Assembly: GCA_964035575.1 (NCBI GenBank)
Contig: OZ037840.1
Coordinates: 1,178,001 to 1,242,000, forward strand
Reading direction: 5' to 3'
DNA from: Rhynchopus sp. YZ270_cl-10
Lineage: Eukaryota > Euglenozoa > Diplonemea > Diplonemida > Diplonemidae
DNA length: 64,000 bases
Shown: in pieces, positions 30,792 to 42,853 of the stretch
How the letters are laid out: each line of letters opens with the position of its first letter
How positions within the stretch are numbered: the stretch's first letter is position 1
Made by a program: the position numbers and the translations under genes
The notes under the pieces: generated by a model
The model's input: only the letters and a program-made list of their open reading frames with translations
Databases searched by the model: none
Told to the model about the DNA's origin: nothing

Positions 30792-31324
30792 CTGTAAAAT
30801 CGTTTAATTTGTCACAATTTAATTAACTGATTTGAAATATCAGTCATAAATAAACTTTGTCACACCCAAATAATATGTGTCACATTAAATGATGATTTAA
30901 TTTATGTTTATGGTTATTTTGTGTCTACTTTTTAAAGTACAGCCTTGAGTGATACTTTATGTATTAGCACTGCAACCGATCCTCAGTAGACAGCAGATCC
31001 CCGTAGGGACGGAAGCGGCCGCGGCCGCTCACATACGAATCCTTCCCGATATCAGCCAGTGCCAGCGAGAAAGCGTTGCTTCCTGTGACGCTGCAGACCA
31101 AGGGGGTTCTGCTCCGCAGAACCCCCTTGGTCTGCAGCGTCTTTTCTCAAAACCAACACCCTGAGCACCTTCTCCGCTGCAGTATCAGAACCAGCTCCCC
31201 GTCTGTGGTCCCAAAACATAATTAAATCATCATAATAATGTGTCACTTATATAATTTGTCCTTTTGTCATCATTTTTGCCATTCTGTCACATTATTGTAG
31301 GTGACAAATTAAACGATTTTACAG
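30792..31324. mobile_element. Tc1/mariner-like MITE D (TA target)
   Basis: 533 bp with TIR CTGTAAAATCGTTTAATTTG at both ends, flanked by TA on each side (30790-30791, 31325-31326). AT-rich and without coding capacity. Inner repeats of TTTGTCAC and TGTCACATTA extend the inverted symmetry. Confidence 0.88.
31087..31141. repeat. Perfect 26-bp-stem hairpin in D
   Basis: GACGCTGCAGACCAAGGGGG and six more bases pair perfectly with the downstream complement across a TCC loop. It is GC-rich within an AT-rich element. Confidence 0.95.
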
Positions 31325-31599
31325 TACCGTTGTGTCCCTGTCTTTTTACATCCTCAAATTCAGGGTAACAATTTTTCTTAAGTCATCCATTGGTGTGGCT
31401 GATTTCGCAGTTTTGGATGGCTCAAGAATACACACCAAATTAACTTCTTTTTTCCAAGCGACTATATCTTAATCTCACCCCCCATTTCCCCTCATCTCAG
31501 GATCGTGAAATCTGAACTGCATCAGCGATTGCGATGAGAAGTTTCGCCGTGTCTCGACAACTCACGCGCGTTCAGCTGCATCAATTCTGAAGATCTGGG

Positions 31600-32964
31600 A
31601 GTGGAAGGGGGGTGGGAACACTTTGTCAGTCGCTGCTATTGCAATGAACCCAGGGAGCATAGCTAGTGCAAGAAATTCGACTTTGGAAACCTTCCGGAAA
31701 GTCTGTCCTCTGCTCGCGGAGGACGAGGCACAAGAAAATATTGCGTTCCCCCAGAAAACCAGTGCACAATTCACACTCCTTGTGGGTGGTCTTGTTGCCT
31801 TTTTGTCACAGTAATTTTGGCCCAGGCGTGCTCTTGAAGCATGACAATTTAGTGTGTATGGGGCAGGGTGTTGTTTTGTTCTGAATTCTCTTTGTTATAA
31901 CATCTAAGTCAATCGCGGGTGGTGGTTTGTGTAGCGTGAGGCACTCTTTTTAGCAAACTTCCTGCGGCTGCTAAAGTGTTATTTCTTCGGATTTAACAAC
32001 GTACAGCGTAACATAGTGGTTTCGCCTGGTCGACACAACCTTTGATAGATACGGGATAACCAACCCCCTTCGACCCCTTGTGGGTTCACTGAACAAGCCC
32101 TCGTGGTAGTTAAACGCGATTGACATTTACATTCCTAGAGATGAAAGAACAAGACAACACTTCTGTACCCGCGCATCAAAATTGTGGAAAACTTTGCACC
32201 CCAAACACCCTCAACAACGCCCGCCAAAAGGCGCCCCTTGTTGCTGGGAGTTGGTTCTCATGTTTGATACCTGCACAGCGGGCATTCCTCTGAGTCCAAC
32301 GCATGTTTGGCCTGTCTGCGGCGTTGTACTTCAGGTGCACGAAGACAGGGTCTGGTGGTAAATTTTGCGTAGTGTCGCATTCCCTCATGTGTGGGTCACT
32401 CACACTTGGCGGTCATGTGCCACTGCGTGGGTCTGGGAATTTGGGTACCTGGGTACAGGAAATTTGTTGTGGAAGACATCAACCACCATGCATTGAGGAG
32501 GGTAAGACAGTGGTCGCAGTTTCTACTTGATAGCATTACAACATTTAACTTCTCCACGGGGGTCTTGGGCCGTTCACTCGGTTCTACCTTGACTACCGGA
32601 AGATATTCTTGAGGCCTTTTTGGTCTCTAGAATATCCGGTCTTCCCGAACGGAGGCACACTTTGTGTGTTACTACGACCTGGCAATTTCCAGCAGTAGGT
32701 TAAGTAATCTTTCTTGTAAATTGTTGGATCATTATCTCCTCAGTGCATGAATGCCCCACGTGACTGGACACTTTTGTGTTTGTCATGTGGAGCTGTGGTT
32801 GCTCTTTCACGACTTTTTTCCTTGTACACAGTGTACCGTGTACCTGGGTACCTGGGTACCTGGGTACCTGGGTACCTGGGTACCTGGGTACCTGGGTACC
32901 TGGGTACCTGGGTACCTGGGTACCTGGGTACCTGGGTACCTGGGTACCTGGGTACCTGGGTACC
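31600..32964 (+). repeat. Core repeat B2 with terminal GTACCTGG array
   Basis: Near-identical to B1, lying in element C. The last 125 bp (32840-32964) are ~15 copies of the 8-bp unit CCTGGGTA, longer than in B1, showing array length change between otherwise matching copies. Confidence 0.88.
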
Positions 32965-33070
32965 AGGTGTGGACACACCCCCTAGCGGGTGTGCCGCACC
33001 CCTAGCGGGTGTGACCCACACCTAGGCCTCCCCAACGTCTTTTATATAAAAGACGTCTTTTACGTCTTTT

Positions 33071-36020
33071 CACGGATGCTGCCAGATCTGGCCAGATTTG
33101 GGGGCCAATTTCCCAGATCTGGCTCGTTTTCCAGATGTGGAGATCTTGTTTCCAGATCTGGCCAGATCTGGCCAGATCTGGGAATCTGGGAAAATTTTTT
33201 TTTCAAAAAAAAAAAAAAAACCCCCAGATCTGGCCAGATCTGGAAATCTGGCCAGTTTTTTTTTTTTCTCAGATTTCTGGCTATTGTCTCCCAGGGAAAG
33301 GGACTCTCGAATTTTTTTTTTCGCCCCAAAATAGGGCTAATTTCGACGATTTGAGGCCATTTAAAGCAAAATTTGGCACTTTTGAGCATCTGTGGGGGTC
33401 TAAAACGTGGTTTTGCGAACCCGAAATTTCGTGGTTTTTACCAAAGACAAGTCGATTTTTGAAAAATCTCAAAAAAAAAAATTTTTTTTTCCGGGAAAAT
33501 TTTGACCCCTGAGTAGGGTTTTTGTGCACCAAAAAGTGCAAAAAAACGCAAGAGTCGGGTGTTTTGACGATCTGGGGTACCGCCATATGCACTACAGGGG
33601 CCCACAATTTCGACTTTTTCTTAGCAATTTCCTTCATAATTTTTTTTTTCCGATTTTGGCAAAGGCAAATCTCAGGCAAAAAAAATTCACCCCTGATAGT
33701 GGGTCCTTGGGTGTCCAGATGCCAAAAACACAAAATTTTTGATGTTTTGACCATCTGTGGGCGCCTAAAACGCACTTCTCTGCCCAAAAAAATGAATATC
33801 GATTTTTCCTTAGCGTTTTTATAGCCGTGATTTTTGGGTATTTTTTCGCAAAGGGAAAAAAAAAATATCAACCAAAATAGTGGGTCCTTGGGTGACCAAA
33901 AATGCAAAAAAAACGCATTTTTTTGGTGTTTTGACCCTTCAGAACCACCCAAAACGCACTTTTGTGTACCAAAACACGCATATTTCACATTTCCTTAGCA
34001 ATTCCTTCACAAGTGCAAGGTGATTTTTGACCAAACTAATTTTGTGCACTTTTTTTGTGGTCACGTGACGCTAAAATCCTCGAGAATTACATGTGAGAAT
34101 GCGATAATGATTCTCGCGTGCGAACGCCCAAAACCACGAGGACGCAAGCAAGGCTTCAGTGCACTTAGGTACAGGATGCGTCGTTTTCAGTTACAAAAAA
34201 GGGTACTGTGAAGCGGTTGAGGCACACACAGACCCGCTGCAAAATGCATCTGGGACCCACGCTAGACCCCCTAAAAGCTGTAAAACCATATATTTCCATC
34301 TCGCGACCCCAGCGGATGTGGACTGAGGTGTTTTTTTTTGGGTGTTTAGAAAGGTTTTTGTCCGATTGGAGAATTTTTTCGGTAAGTGTTGCATTTTGTC
34401 CCCACTGAGTGTGCACTCAGAAAACACTCATCAATAAAACGACCTGGTAAAAAATAGTTATTTTCTATCGTAGTAGTGGGTTTGTTGTGCAGTGATGTTC
34501 TTTGTACCTGGAGAGTGGGCCGAGTGCAAGGTATGTTTTTAACCCCCCGGTTTTCTCCCTTTTCGACATGTCCGCTATTTTTTAGCTATTTTTTTTTTTT
34601 TGTCAACAAAAATGTCACTTTTACGTTTAAGGGGTACGGGGCGGCTTCTTGTTTGTTTGTTTGTTTTTTTGTTGTAGTCTCTACTTTTACATTCAATTTC
34701 TCTTAACAGGTACCCGAACCGACGACCCTTCATCGTGACAGCGAAGCAGTGCCGATGGAAGAGCTGGTGCAATTATTTGAAAACCAGGTGGCGATCGTAA
34801 AAGTCGGGTTTATATACCAACTTTTCCATTAACCCACCCCCATAGACCACCCTAATTATTATGAAACTCTTAGTCAGTCACTGCTATAGCCATTTAATCC
34901 AGGGAGCATAGCTAGTGCAAGAAATTCGACTTCGGGATCCGGAAAGTCTGTCCTCTGCTCTTGCGGAGGACTAGGCACAAGAAAATATTGCGTTCCCCCA
35001 GAAAACCAATTTTTGTCAGAGTAATTTTTGCCCAGGGCATGCTCTTGAAGCATGGCGGCTTGGTGTGAGAAGGGGCAGTGTATTGTTTTGTTCTAGATTT
35101 CAACGGTTGTTAGAACGAGTCAAGTGGATGCTTATCTAAACACTGACTTTAGTACAGACCCGAGAGATCACACATGACTTTGAGGAAAGAACAAAGCAAT
35201 GCATCTGTACCCGCACGCCAGGTTGTAGTTACTTCAGAATTTTCTTAAGTTTGCATGAACGAGGAGGGGCGAATCATTCTTCGGGAACCATTAGCTGTAT
35301 ACCATGGAATGATTTTCTCAAAAACACCACGTGGGGGCTGAATTCAATCCCTTAAGAATTGCGAATTCAGCCTTTGTAGAAGGTACGTCTTACTTGTACT
35401 TGTACTTGTATGCCGTGTCCACCCTTCTCGACCTTACCGGTTCACATGTACGAATAATATTAGGCAGTGGTAACACCCTTCTCAATTGTGCAAACTTAAG
35501 AATTTTCTGCTGTAACTTACCAAAATCGATTTTCTTTCACCCCAAACACCCGCAACACCCCACCTGCTACTTCGGTAGCCTGTGTTGTTGGGAGTTGGTT
35601 CTCATGTTGATCCCCAGTGTTTTGCACTGCTTCTTCTGAGCCCAACGCTGTTTGGCCTGTCGACGTAATAAATACGAAGACAGGGCGGCGGTGCCAACAA
35701 TTTTCCGATGATGTAACGTTTATCTGATTGATTTATCGTTTGATATACCTTGTGTGTCCTACTTCGTAACTTGCACACACGAGCAACGTATATTGAACGG
35801 TACTTCAAGCGATACTTCGTTATGTCATTGGGGTACCTGGAAAAAAAAATTTTCCCAGACGTCCCAGATCTCCCAGATTTGGCCAGATCTGGCCAGATCT
35901 GGCCAGATCTGGGACGTCTGGGAAAATTTTTTTTTCAAAAAAAAAAAAAAATTTTTCCAGATCTGGCCAGATCTGGGCGGCCCAGATCTGGAGATCTGGC
36001 CAGATCTGGCAGCATCCGTG
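33071..36020 (+). mobile_element. Non-autonomous TIR element A2 (6-bp TSD), inside hAT-1
   Basis: 2950-bp inverted copy of A1 lacking the 710-bp insertion. CACGGATGCTGCC ends with CCAGATCTGG arrays, flanked by TCTTTT at 33065-33070 and 36021-36026. It sits in the T-rich GTCTTTTA array of the hAT-1 left end, so it is younger than hAT-1. The exon-like VPGEWAECK segment, its donor GTATGT and the acceptor TTCTCTTAACAG lie at 34500-34800 on the plus strand. Confidence 0.93.
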
Positions 36021-36118
36021 TCTTTTACGTCTTTTAATGTCTTTTAAAATCTGGGTTTTTGGGGATAAAAGACATAAAAGACATAAAAGACATTGTTTTG
36101 ACGTAAGCTGCAGAACAC

Positions 36119-36200
36119 CACCCTAACCCCAACCCCAACCCCACACTTCATTTCACACCACAGAAGGTTTATTGAGGAACATTAAATAAAAAAAAGAAAA
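36119..36200 (+). other. hAT-1 leader with CCCCAA repeats
   Basis: CACCACCCTAACCCCAACC then an AT-rich leader just before the transposase start. Probably promoter or leader of hAT-1; too short to be a telomere tract. Confidence 0.35.
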
Positions 36201-36204
36201 AAAG

Positions 36205-38248
36205 ATGCCGAAGGCAAAATGTTGGACTGGGGATCTGTTGAAGATTGTCTCGGGGAAGCTAGAGTGCGAGTGCGGAGACACTATGGGTAAATCTTCAAAC
36301 GCTGAACGCAGGAAAGGTCACATTTTGCATTGCGAGCAAGCTACGGACGCGCAGAAGAAGAGAGCGAAGGACGAGCTTGCGGCACTGGAGAGGAAGAGGA
36401 AGAGGAAGAGGGATGAAGCCGACGCAGAGGACGACGACGACGACGAGGAAGCTGCTCCAGCGCAGGGGAACGAAGTCACAGCTGCCAACCCAGTGCCAGG
36501 GGAAGAACCACCAGCACCACCTACCGTGATCGATGCGGATGAGCCAGTGCTGCCTTCATCCAACCTCACAGAACCCCCAAGAACTCAGACCTCCGATTTA
36601 GTTCCCGCTCCTCCTCTTCCCAAAAGACAGCGTCAGTCGTTGCTTCACGTCTCTCCTGCAACAACCGCCACACAGCAGACGCGCATCGACATGGCGCAAG
36701 CGCGCTGGTGGTTCTCCGGAAATATTCCGTTCAACCAAACCCGCAACCCTTTTTTTAAAGATTTTGTCCGTGAATTGCGGGGGACGGTGAGACACATTGC
36801 GACCGATGACATGTTGCGAGACTCGTTGCTGAATGCCGTGTACGACGAAGAAGTCACCCCCCTCATTCAGCAGCTCGAAAAGGAGGAATACGTCGTCCTC
36901 CACGCCGATGCTTGGTTGTCACGGCACAACAAAGACCATGTGATCTCGTTTACCGCAACAGCTCCGTGGCGCCTCAACCTTGAGACGGCGACAATGGAGG
37001 AGAAGAGCTTCACCGCCGCCATCCTGCTTACATACTTCCAGAAAGTAGGGTCGGAGAGGACAGGGGTCAAATGGGTGGCTGTGGTGGTTGATGGGGGCTC
37101 GAATGTGTGGTCAGCAGCGAAACAGTGGGCCGAGGCGAACGGGATTGTGTGTATTTTGTGCGTGTGTCATTGTGCCAATCGTTTTTTAAACGACACAATC
37201 GGGTTCAGGCAGAAGAACAAAAAGCCTGTAAAGATGCCCTTTACACACGTGTCGGAGTGGGTACACGCAATGATCTCCGCTATCAGGAATACGGAATCAT
37301 TTCGTAAAACGTACCTGAAGAAACAAGTGGAGTTGAACTCCACCAACAAGGGACTTCCCCATGCACCCATGGATGTCCGCTGGTTGACGACCTGCACCGC
37401 GTTCGAGGACATTGCAGGGAACATCGAGGTGTTGCGCGCCATCAACGACGACCCCGAGGAGGCATCCCTCAAGAGGCAATATCCTCAAATCACGAGGCTT
37501 TTCGACGACATGGGGTTCTTCCAGGAATTCCATTTTACCCTAAAACTGTTGAAGCCTGTGAATGCGCTAATCCTGATGCTAGAGGGCGATGAGGCAAGGC
37601 TGGGACAGGTGATTCCGTGCTGGTGGGCGATGAAGAAGTACTTCAACACACTGACGGTGCCCCCCACGTTGCAAGAGAAGTTCGACACGGTAGTAGAGTC
37701 ACTTGACAAACGCAAAACCCGCTACGAGAACTGCCCCGTCTGCCTGACCGCCATGATTCTCCACCCCAGCCTCTACATCGAACAAGAAGTGAAAGAACCG
37801 TCGTTGCTGACCCCCTTCTTGAAACTCTTCGACCCTGCTGAGTACCTGAACAAAGCTGAGAAAGCAGTGAAGACCCTTGGGGGAGAGCAAGCGGAGCAGG
37901 AGCTGGTCGACTTCATGACCAAAGAGGGCAAGTACCAGAGCACCAGCATGTGGGCTAATGCCAAACAGAAGAACGTATGTGATCAAAAATAAACACTTCC
38001 TTCTATTTTCCTCACGACAGCCTGAAGATTGGTGGAGAATTGCAGCTAAGCTGATGAGAGGCACGTCACTTCCAGCGCTGGGAGTGAAATACTGTCGCAT
38101 AGTTCCGCACTCGGCCAACCAGGAGAGGTTCTTCTCCATGATGGGAAGAATCAGTGACGGCCGCGAGTGCCTGGATATCCAGCGTTTGCACAAGATGAGT
38201 GCTGTAAGCACGTGTTTGCATGACAAGATAAAGAGCAGGCAAAAATAG
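36205..38248 (+). CDS. hAT-1 transposase (two exons)
   Basis: Exon 1 36205-37974 (590 codons), intron 37975-38020 (46 nt, GTATGT to CACGACAG, phase 0), exon 2 38021-38248 (75 codons plus TAG): 665 aa. Reading through the intron meets a TAA after a few codons, while splicing joins ANAKQKN to PEDWWRIAAKL as in related hAT proteins. Order: Cys/His finger near the N-terminus (CECGDTMG, HILHC), a KRKRKR stretch and an acidic run, first catalytic Asp in LHADAWLS, second in VVVDGGSN, CVCHCANRFLND, the Arg-Trp of VRWLTT, and the Glu in SANQERFFSMM in the dimerisation part. It resembles hAT-2 (same MPxAKCWT start). It looks intact, although A2 lies in its upstream TIR. Confidence 0.85.
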
Positions 38249-38517
38249 CCACTGTTTACCCTCTCTACAAGGGAAAAAAAAAAACCAAAAAATCAAGATC
38301 AGAAGCAAAAATATCAAAAACGTCAGAAAAACCCATTTGTACCCTTCTCCACTGTTCCCCTCCAGCCAGTAACCTCTACGAGTGCATGTATACCACCATG
38401 GTCTTTTATATGTCTTTTACGTCTTTTATATGTCTTTTATGTCTTTTATACGTCTTTTATGTCTTTTATGTCTTTTATGTCTTTTATTTTTGGGGTAGAC
38501 GATTTTGGGGAGGCCTA

Positions 38518-40214
38518 GGTTAGGGGGGGCCACGTATAAGGAATTCCTTAAGGATTTGCTGTCCAAAACCCATTTTTTTGAAATTTAGGTGAAGAAATCC
38601 ACTAAGGTGGGCGTGCGTGGCCGCAAATCGCCCTGGGGATCACCCAAATATCCCATTAAACCACCTGACAACCTCTACAGAGACTTTCCTGGTTAAAAAA
38701 AATCGGTTTTTTGTGAAAAATCTCCAAAAATGGCGTCACCAGATCGTCACCAAGATGGCCAAAATGCAACACTTACCAAAAAAATTTTCCAGTCAGACAA
38801 AATTCCTTCTAAACACCCGAAAAACACCTCGGTCCACATCCGGTGGGGTCCCAGGGTGGAAATATATGGTTTTTACAGCTTTTAGGGGTCCTGTGGGGGC
38901 CCCAGATGCATTTTGCAGTGGGTGTGTGTGCCCCAAACGCTTAAAAGTACCCTTTTTTTAGTCATTTTTTTGACTTTTTTTGTACCTGAAAACCCCCAAA
39001 AAAGTGCTAAGGCAGTCGGAATGGTGTCCAAACACCCAGGAAAATGTCCCCCAGACCTCATGTAGGGTGAAAAATAGCATTTTGGGCACTTGGGAGGGTT
39101 TTATAGGCCATGCAACACTTTTGCAACACTTTCGCAACGGCTATGCAACGCCTAGCAGAAGACCATTTATGTACCAAAAAAAAAATAATTTCAATTCATT
39201 CAAAACACCCAAAAAAACACCTCAGTCCACCTCCAATGAGGTCCCGAGGTGGAAATGTGTGGATTTTGCAGCTTTTTGGGGTCCCTAGGGGGTTTTTGAG
39301 GGTGTTTTTTTGCGTCTGCAACGCTTAAAATAACGGTATTTCCTCCCCTTTTTTGACGTTTTTCGCACCCAAAACCCAAAAACCCAAAAGGCGTGTTCAG
39401 GCAGTCGCAGAAGTGTCTAAATCCCTCCGAACTGCCCGACAGACCTCCTGAGCTGTGTAAAATCGTACTTGCAACACTTGCTAGGACTTTTTTGGTCCCT
39501 GAAAATGACAACGTATCCTGTGCCTAAGTGCAGTAAAGCCTTGCTTGCCTCCTCCCATAACCAATGATTCGTGTGAATCCGTTGTCGGCGTCCTTGACCA
39601 AGTTGCAAGCCACCACGGAAGGAGCCAGCACCCCGACAACACCGCCGCACTGAGGTTGAAACCTAGACATCCTCTACAGTCTAGGTTGGGTTCCGTCTCT
39701 CTCAAGGGAAGAACTTGCCGCAGGATACACCAAGCGCACCACAAAGGCAGTTCCATGCAAAGCACCCAGAAGTAGCAACTTGAAAAGTACAACACTAGAG
39801 TGCTTCATCTCTTCACAAAGACAGAGATGCAGGAATTTGCGGAAGATTGTACACCCCTTGACGACGAAGACACCGGTACGATGAATAAGGAGCCTCTGGT
39901 CGCTATGCTGTCTCAGTGAGCAGTACAGGGATTCTATAGGCATATTAGGGGGTATAATTCCATGGAAAAAGGCGGAAAAAGCGGGAAAAAACACCAAAAA
40001 ATCAGGAAAAAGTACGAAATAGTGCTCAAAAGTGTGTTTTTCGTGGTTTTGGGTGATTTTTTGGGGGTTTGGGGGGATTTTTGGGTGTTTTTTCGGGTTT
40101 TTCGCGGGTTTTTACGAAAAAAGTGGTTTTGGACAGCAAAAACGGCCGGACGGCCCCCCCTATAGGGGGGGGTGGGGGGGGTAGGGGGGTAGGGGGGGGG
40201 CAGGGGGGGTGGGT
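38518..40214. other. Body of element E; no gene
   Basis: 38750-39000 and 39190-39320 resemble the A body around 2400-2650 (CACTTACC, CACCTCxGTCCACATCC, GGAAATATATGG). 39540-39940 is more balanced in composition but has no recognisable product. 40140-40210 is the G-rich part of the E right TIR. Confidence 0.5.
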
Positions 40215-42853
40215 TAAGAACCCCCCTGTCCTCTACGATTTTTGAAAAAGGACGAAAAAGACGAAAAAGGACGAAAAAGGACGAAAAAGGACGAAAAAGG
40301 ACGAAAAAGGACACTGTTAATGGTATACAGTAACTAAGTCACCTCTCGCGCTCCTGGTACAAAAAAGCGTCTCACAACCCACTGATAGTTGACGCCTGTG
40401 TTTTCAAATTGATAAAAAAGTAAAAAAAAACACTTTTCAGTTTCTTGTTTTTGGCAATATATATTCCCTCTGATACCCCTTGCCCTAACCCTCGTGATAA
40501 ACCCCCAACCCTTGTTTTATTTTTTCGCCTGCGCAAGCTTCGCTTTCTTTGCCGCCCTCTTCGTTGTCGTGCATATTGCCGTGACCTTGTGGAGTCTCTG
40601 CAAATCCATATTTTCCCTTCCTTCTGATTGCCACCCCATCGTGCTGAACACCCGTTCCTGGACTGCTGTATGCGGGACAATGGAGCACAACTTTTTCGCT
40701 CGTGGTGGAAGAAGAAGATTAGGGTAGAGTTTCGACGCAATTCCCCAAAACACTTCAGGTGCGGATTTCTCGTGACACCAAAGCATCTTCGAGTGGTACG
40801 GAGCCTCTCTTGAGAGGAAACACGAAATCTCCCTCAGAAGTTCTAGCTCAGCCTCCTCGTTGTCAGCCCACAGCACTGCTTTTTCTGCCTGATCCATGAG
40901 GCTCTTTGGATCGAACGTCTCAAGGTACCTTCCCAAAACCCCACGAGGGACTTTGCCTTCTGCGTCAGGAATGTAGCACGTAGGGGACAAGATGGTGGCA
41001 AGAACACAGTGGCTGGTATCGACGTAGTACTTCTCTCGTTCATCCCTCGCCTTCTTGCACTTCTTGTGTCCAGGAACTTCCCCGTCAGGTGTAGTGCAGG
41101 CATTAAACACCTGCTTCAAAGCCCAGAACATCGGGAGAATGTGGCCAATGCGAGCAGAGTCTTGTTCCATGTACCTGATGGCTTCTGTCGTCGAGCACAC
41201 TAACTTCCGCACAAACATGAACTTCTCCCAAAAAGCGAGATCTCCGAACTTCTGCAGGGCGGGCATCTGGTTGTGGATGCTGGTTTCATTTTCGTCGTTC
41301 ATGAGCGTCCGCATGGTGTTGAAGTTGTTGTTGATCCAATCCCAGGAGTCCCCAATCGTCAGCCAACGAGTATTGTTCCCAACGGGCGACACTTTCTCCA
41401 CCATAGCCGATGCCGCTTGGATTGCATACACAGCCTTCCTGATGTTCTCCGTGTTCTTTACCGCAGACACGATCTGGTTGCTCCACACGAAGTACGCGTT
41501 ATACACGTTAGGTGTATCCTTCTTTGATACAGTGCGGGTTCCGATAATATCATTCAGCAGCCTGTTTAAAGCATGGCACACGCACACCAAGATGAGGATT
41601 GTCGGGTAAACGTCCTTCAGGTCTTTGGCACCCTTCAAAATTGCCGACCCCGCGTCGACCAAAACGGCTGTCAGGTACTGCCCGATGCCCGTCTCCGAGA
41701 TGATCTGCTTCAGCGCGGTGCAGTACTCCTCCCCGTCATGCGATCGTTGGGTCAGCGTGTGGCTCGCCAGCAGCTGTGGCTCAGGAGAACAGATGGACAC
41801 GCTGAGGAGGTGCTGTTTCTTCAGCTTGGATTCCCAAGCGTCGGCGTGCAGGGAGATCCCGGTACCGTTGTCCCGGGCAGCGTGCTTGATGCGAGTAATC
41901 TCATCAAGCACAATCTCCTCGTACGCCGCATCCAGCAGCGGCCCACGAATGGCGTCCTCGTCTACCACCCTCCTCAGCGTGGGGCGAGTCGCCCGCATGG
42001 CCGCCTTAAACTCGGGGGAGGAGGCAAAACTGAAGGGGATACCTCCACAGTAGTAGGCCTTGGCCCAAGCTGAATCAATCAGCTTGTTCTCGGCCTCCGA
42101 CACCCTGTCCACCACTCCAAGCAAAGATTGCTTGGGGTGGGCAGACCGAGTGTGTGCCTTGGGCACAGGCTTCGCCTTAGTAGATGTTGGGGCTGGGGCT
42201 GCTGGGGCTGGGGCTGAGGCTGCTGCTGAGGCTGCTGAGACTGCTGCTGGGGCTGCTGAGGCTGCTGCTGGGGCTGGGGCTGCTGCTGCTGGGGCTGAAA
42301 CAATGGTGCAATCTGCATCTGCATCTGCTTCTGCATCTTCATCATCTTCTTCATCGACATCTTCAGCATCTTCCATCCGGCTGCGCTTCCTCTTCTTAGC
42401 CAATTCAGCCTGTAGAATATGTGTGTGAATATTTTCGAGTAAATTTATTTTCAAACCTTGGCTTTGTTCTTGTAAACCTCCTCCGCATCTTTGCAGGACA
42501 CAATGTGCTGCTTCCTCCTCTCCGCGTTCGACGCCTGGGCCATTGTCCCCTGGCATGCGTTGCACGTCAAAAACCTTCCGGTTTTTGAAAACAGCTCCCA
42601 AGTCCAGCATTTAGCTCTTGGCATGATTTGTTTTTTTTTCTTGTGTTTTTCTGTTGTTGGAGGACTTGAAATCAAGATTTTTTTTTTGGGGGGGGGATTT
42701 TTTTGGGTGAACAGTGTTTTTCCTGGTGATTTTTCTGTACTGTACTTCCTGTATTGTCCTTTTTCGTCCTTTTTCGTCCTTTTTCCCAGATCGAAAAAGG
42801 ACGAAAAAGACGAAAAAGACGTAGAGGACGAAAAAGGACAAGGGGTATTCTTA
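40215..42853 (-). mobile_element. hAT-2 DNA transposon, complete, with 8-bp TSD
   Basis: TIR TAAGAA(C/T)(C/A)CCCC with subterminal GTCCTTTTTC arrays at both ends (40228-40312, 42755-42842). Both flanks read GGGTGGGT (40207-40214 and 42854-42861), a perfect 8-bp duplication. It is inserted in the G-rich right TIR of E, so it is younger than E. The transposase is open and a deleted derivative lies at 4554-5395, so the family has been active recently. Confidence 0.96.
40517..42624 (-). CDS. hAT-2 transposase (two exons)
   Basis: On the minus strand, exon 1 42624-42457 (56 codons, MPRAKCWTWELF), intron 42456-42410 (47 nt, GTTTGA to TTCTACAG, phase 0), exon 2 42409-40517 (630 codons plus stop): 686 aa. 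The start was chosen because it matches the hAT-1 N-terminus and restores a Cys/His finger (CNACQGTM, HIVSC) that a start inside the exon-2 frame would lose. Features: KKRKRSR, Asp/Glu run, Ala/Pro linker, catalytic Asp in LHADAWES, second in VLVDAGSA, CVCHALNRLLND, TRWLTIG, catalytic Glu in TAVQERVFSTM. The intron position differs from hAT-1, where exon 1 is fused and the intron lies near the 3' end. No stop or frameshift is seen. Confidence 0.88.

Larger units (their letters stand above)
30307..33022. mobile_element. TIR element C
   Basis: Left end GGTGTGGGTCACACCCGC and right end the complement, both with arrays of CACCCGCTAGCGGGTG-like palindromes (30307-30375, 32965-33022). The body has the Tc1/mariner-like MITE D and core repeat B2. 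The right end abuts hAT-1 exactly. No target-site duplication is found. Confidence 0.75.
33023..38517 (+). mobile_element. hAT-1 DNA transposon, interrupted by A2
   Basis: TIR TAGGCCTCCCCAA at 33023 and its complement ending at 38517. Subterminal arrays of GTCTTTTAT-like units follow (33036-33070 and 36021-36095 left; 38399-38495 right). Without A2 the unit is ~2.54 kb, close to hAT-2 (2.64 kb). The 8 bp right of it are GGTTAGGG, but the left side is CCCACACC, the end of C, so no duplication is visible. The left flank was probably altered by C. Confidence 0.82.

Noticed and set aside
36119-36146. Telomere-like CCCTAACCCCAACCCC
   Set aside because: Only a few degenerate units, internal to hAT-1 directly before its transposase gene; no long homogeneous tract.
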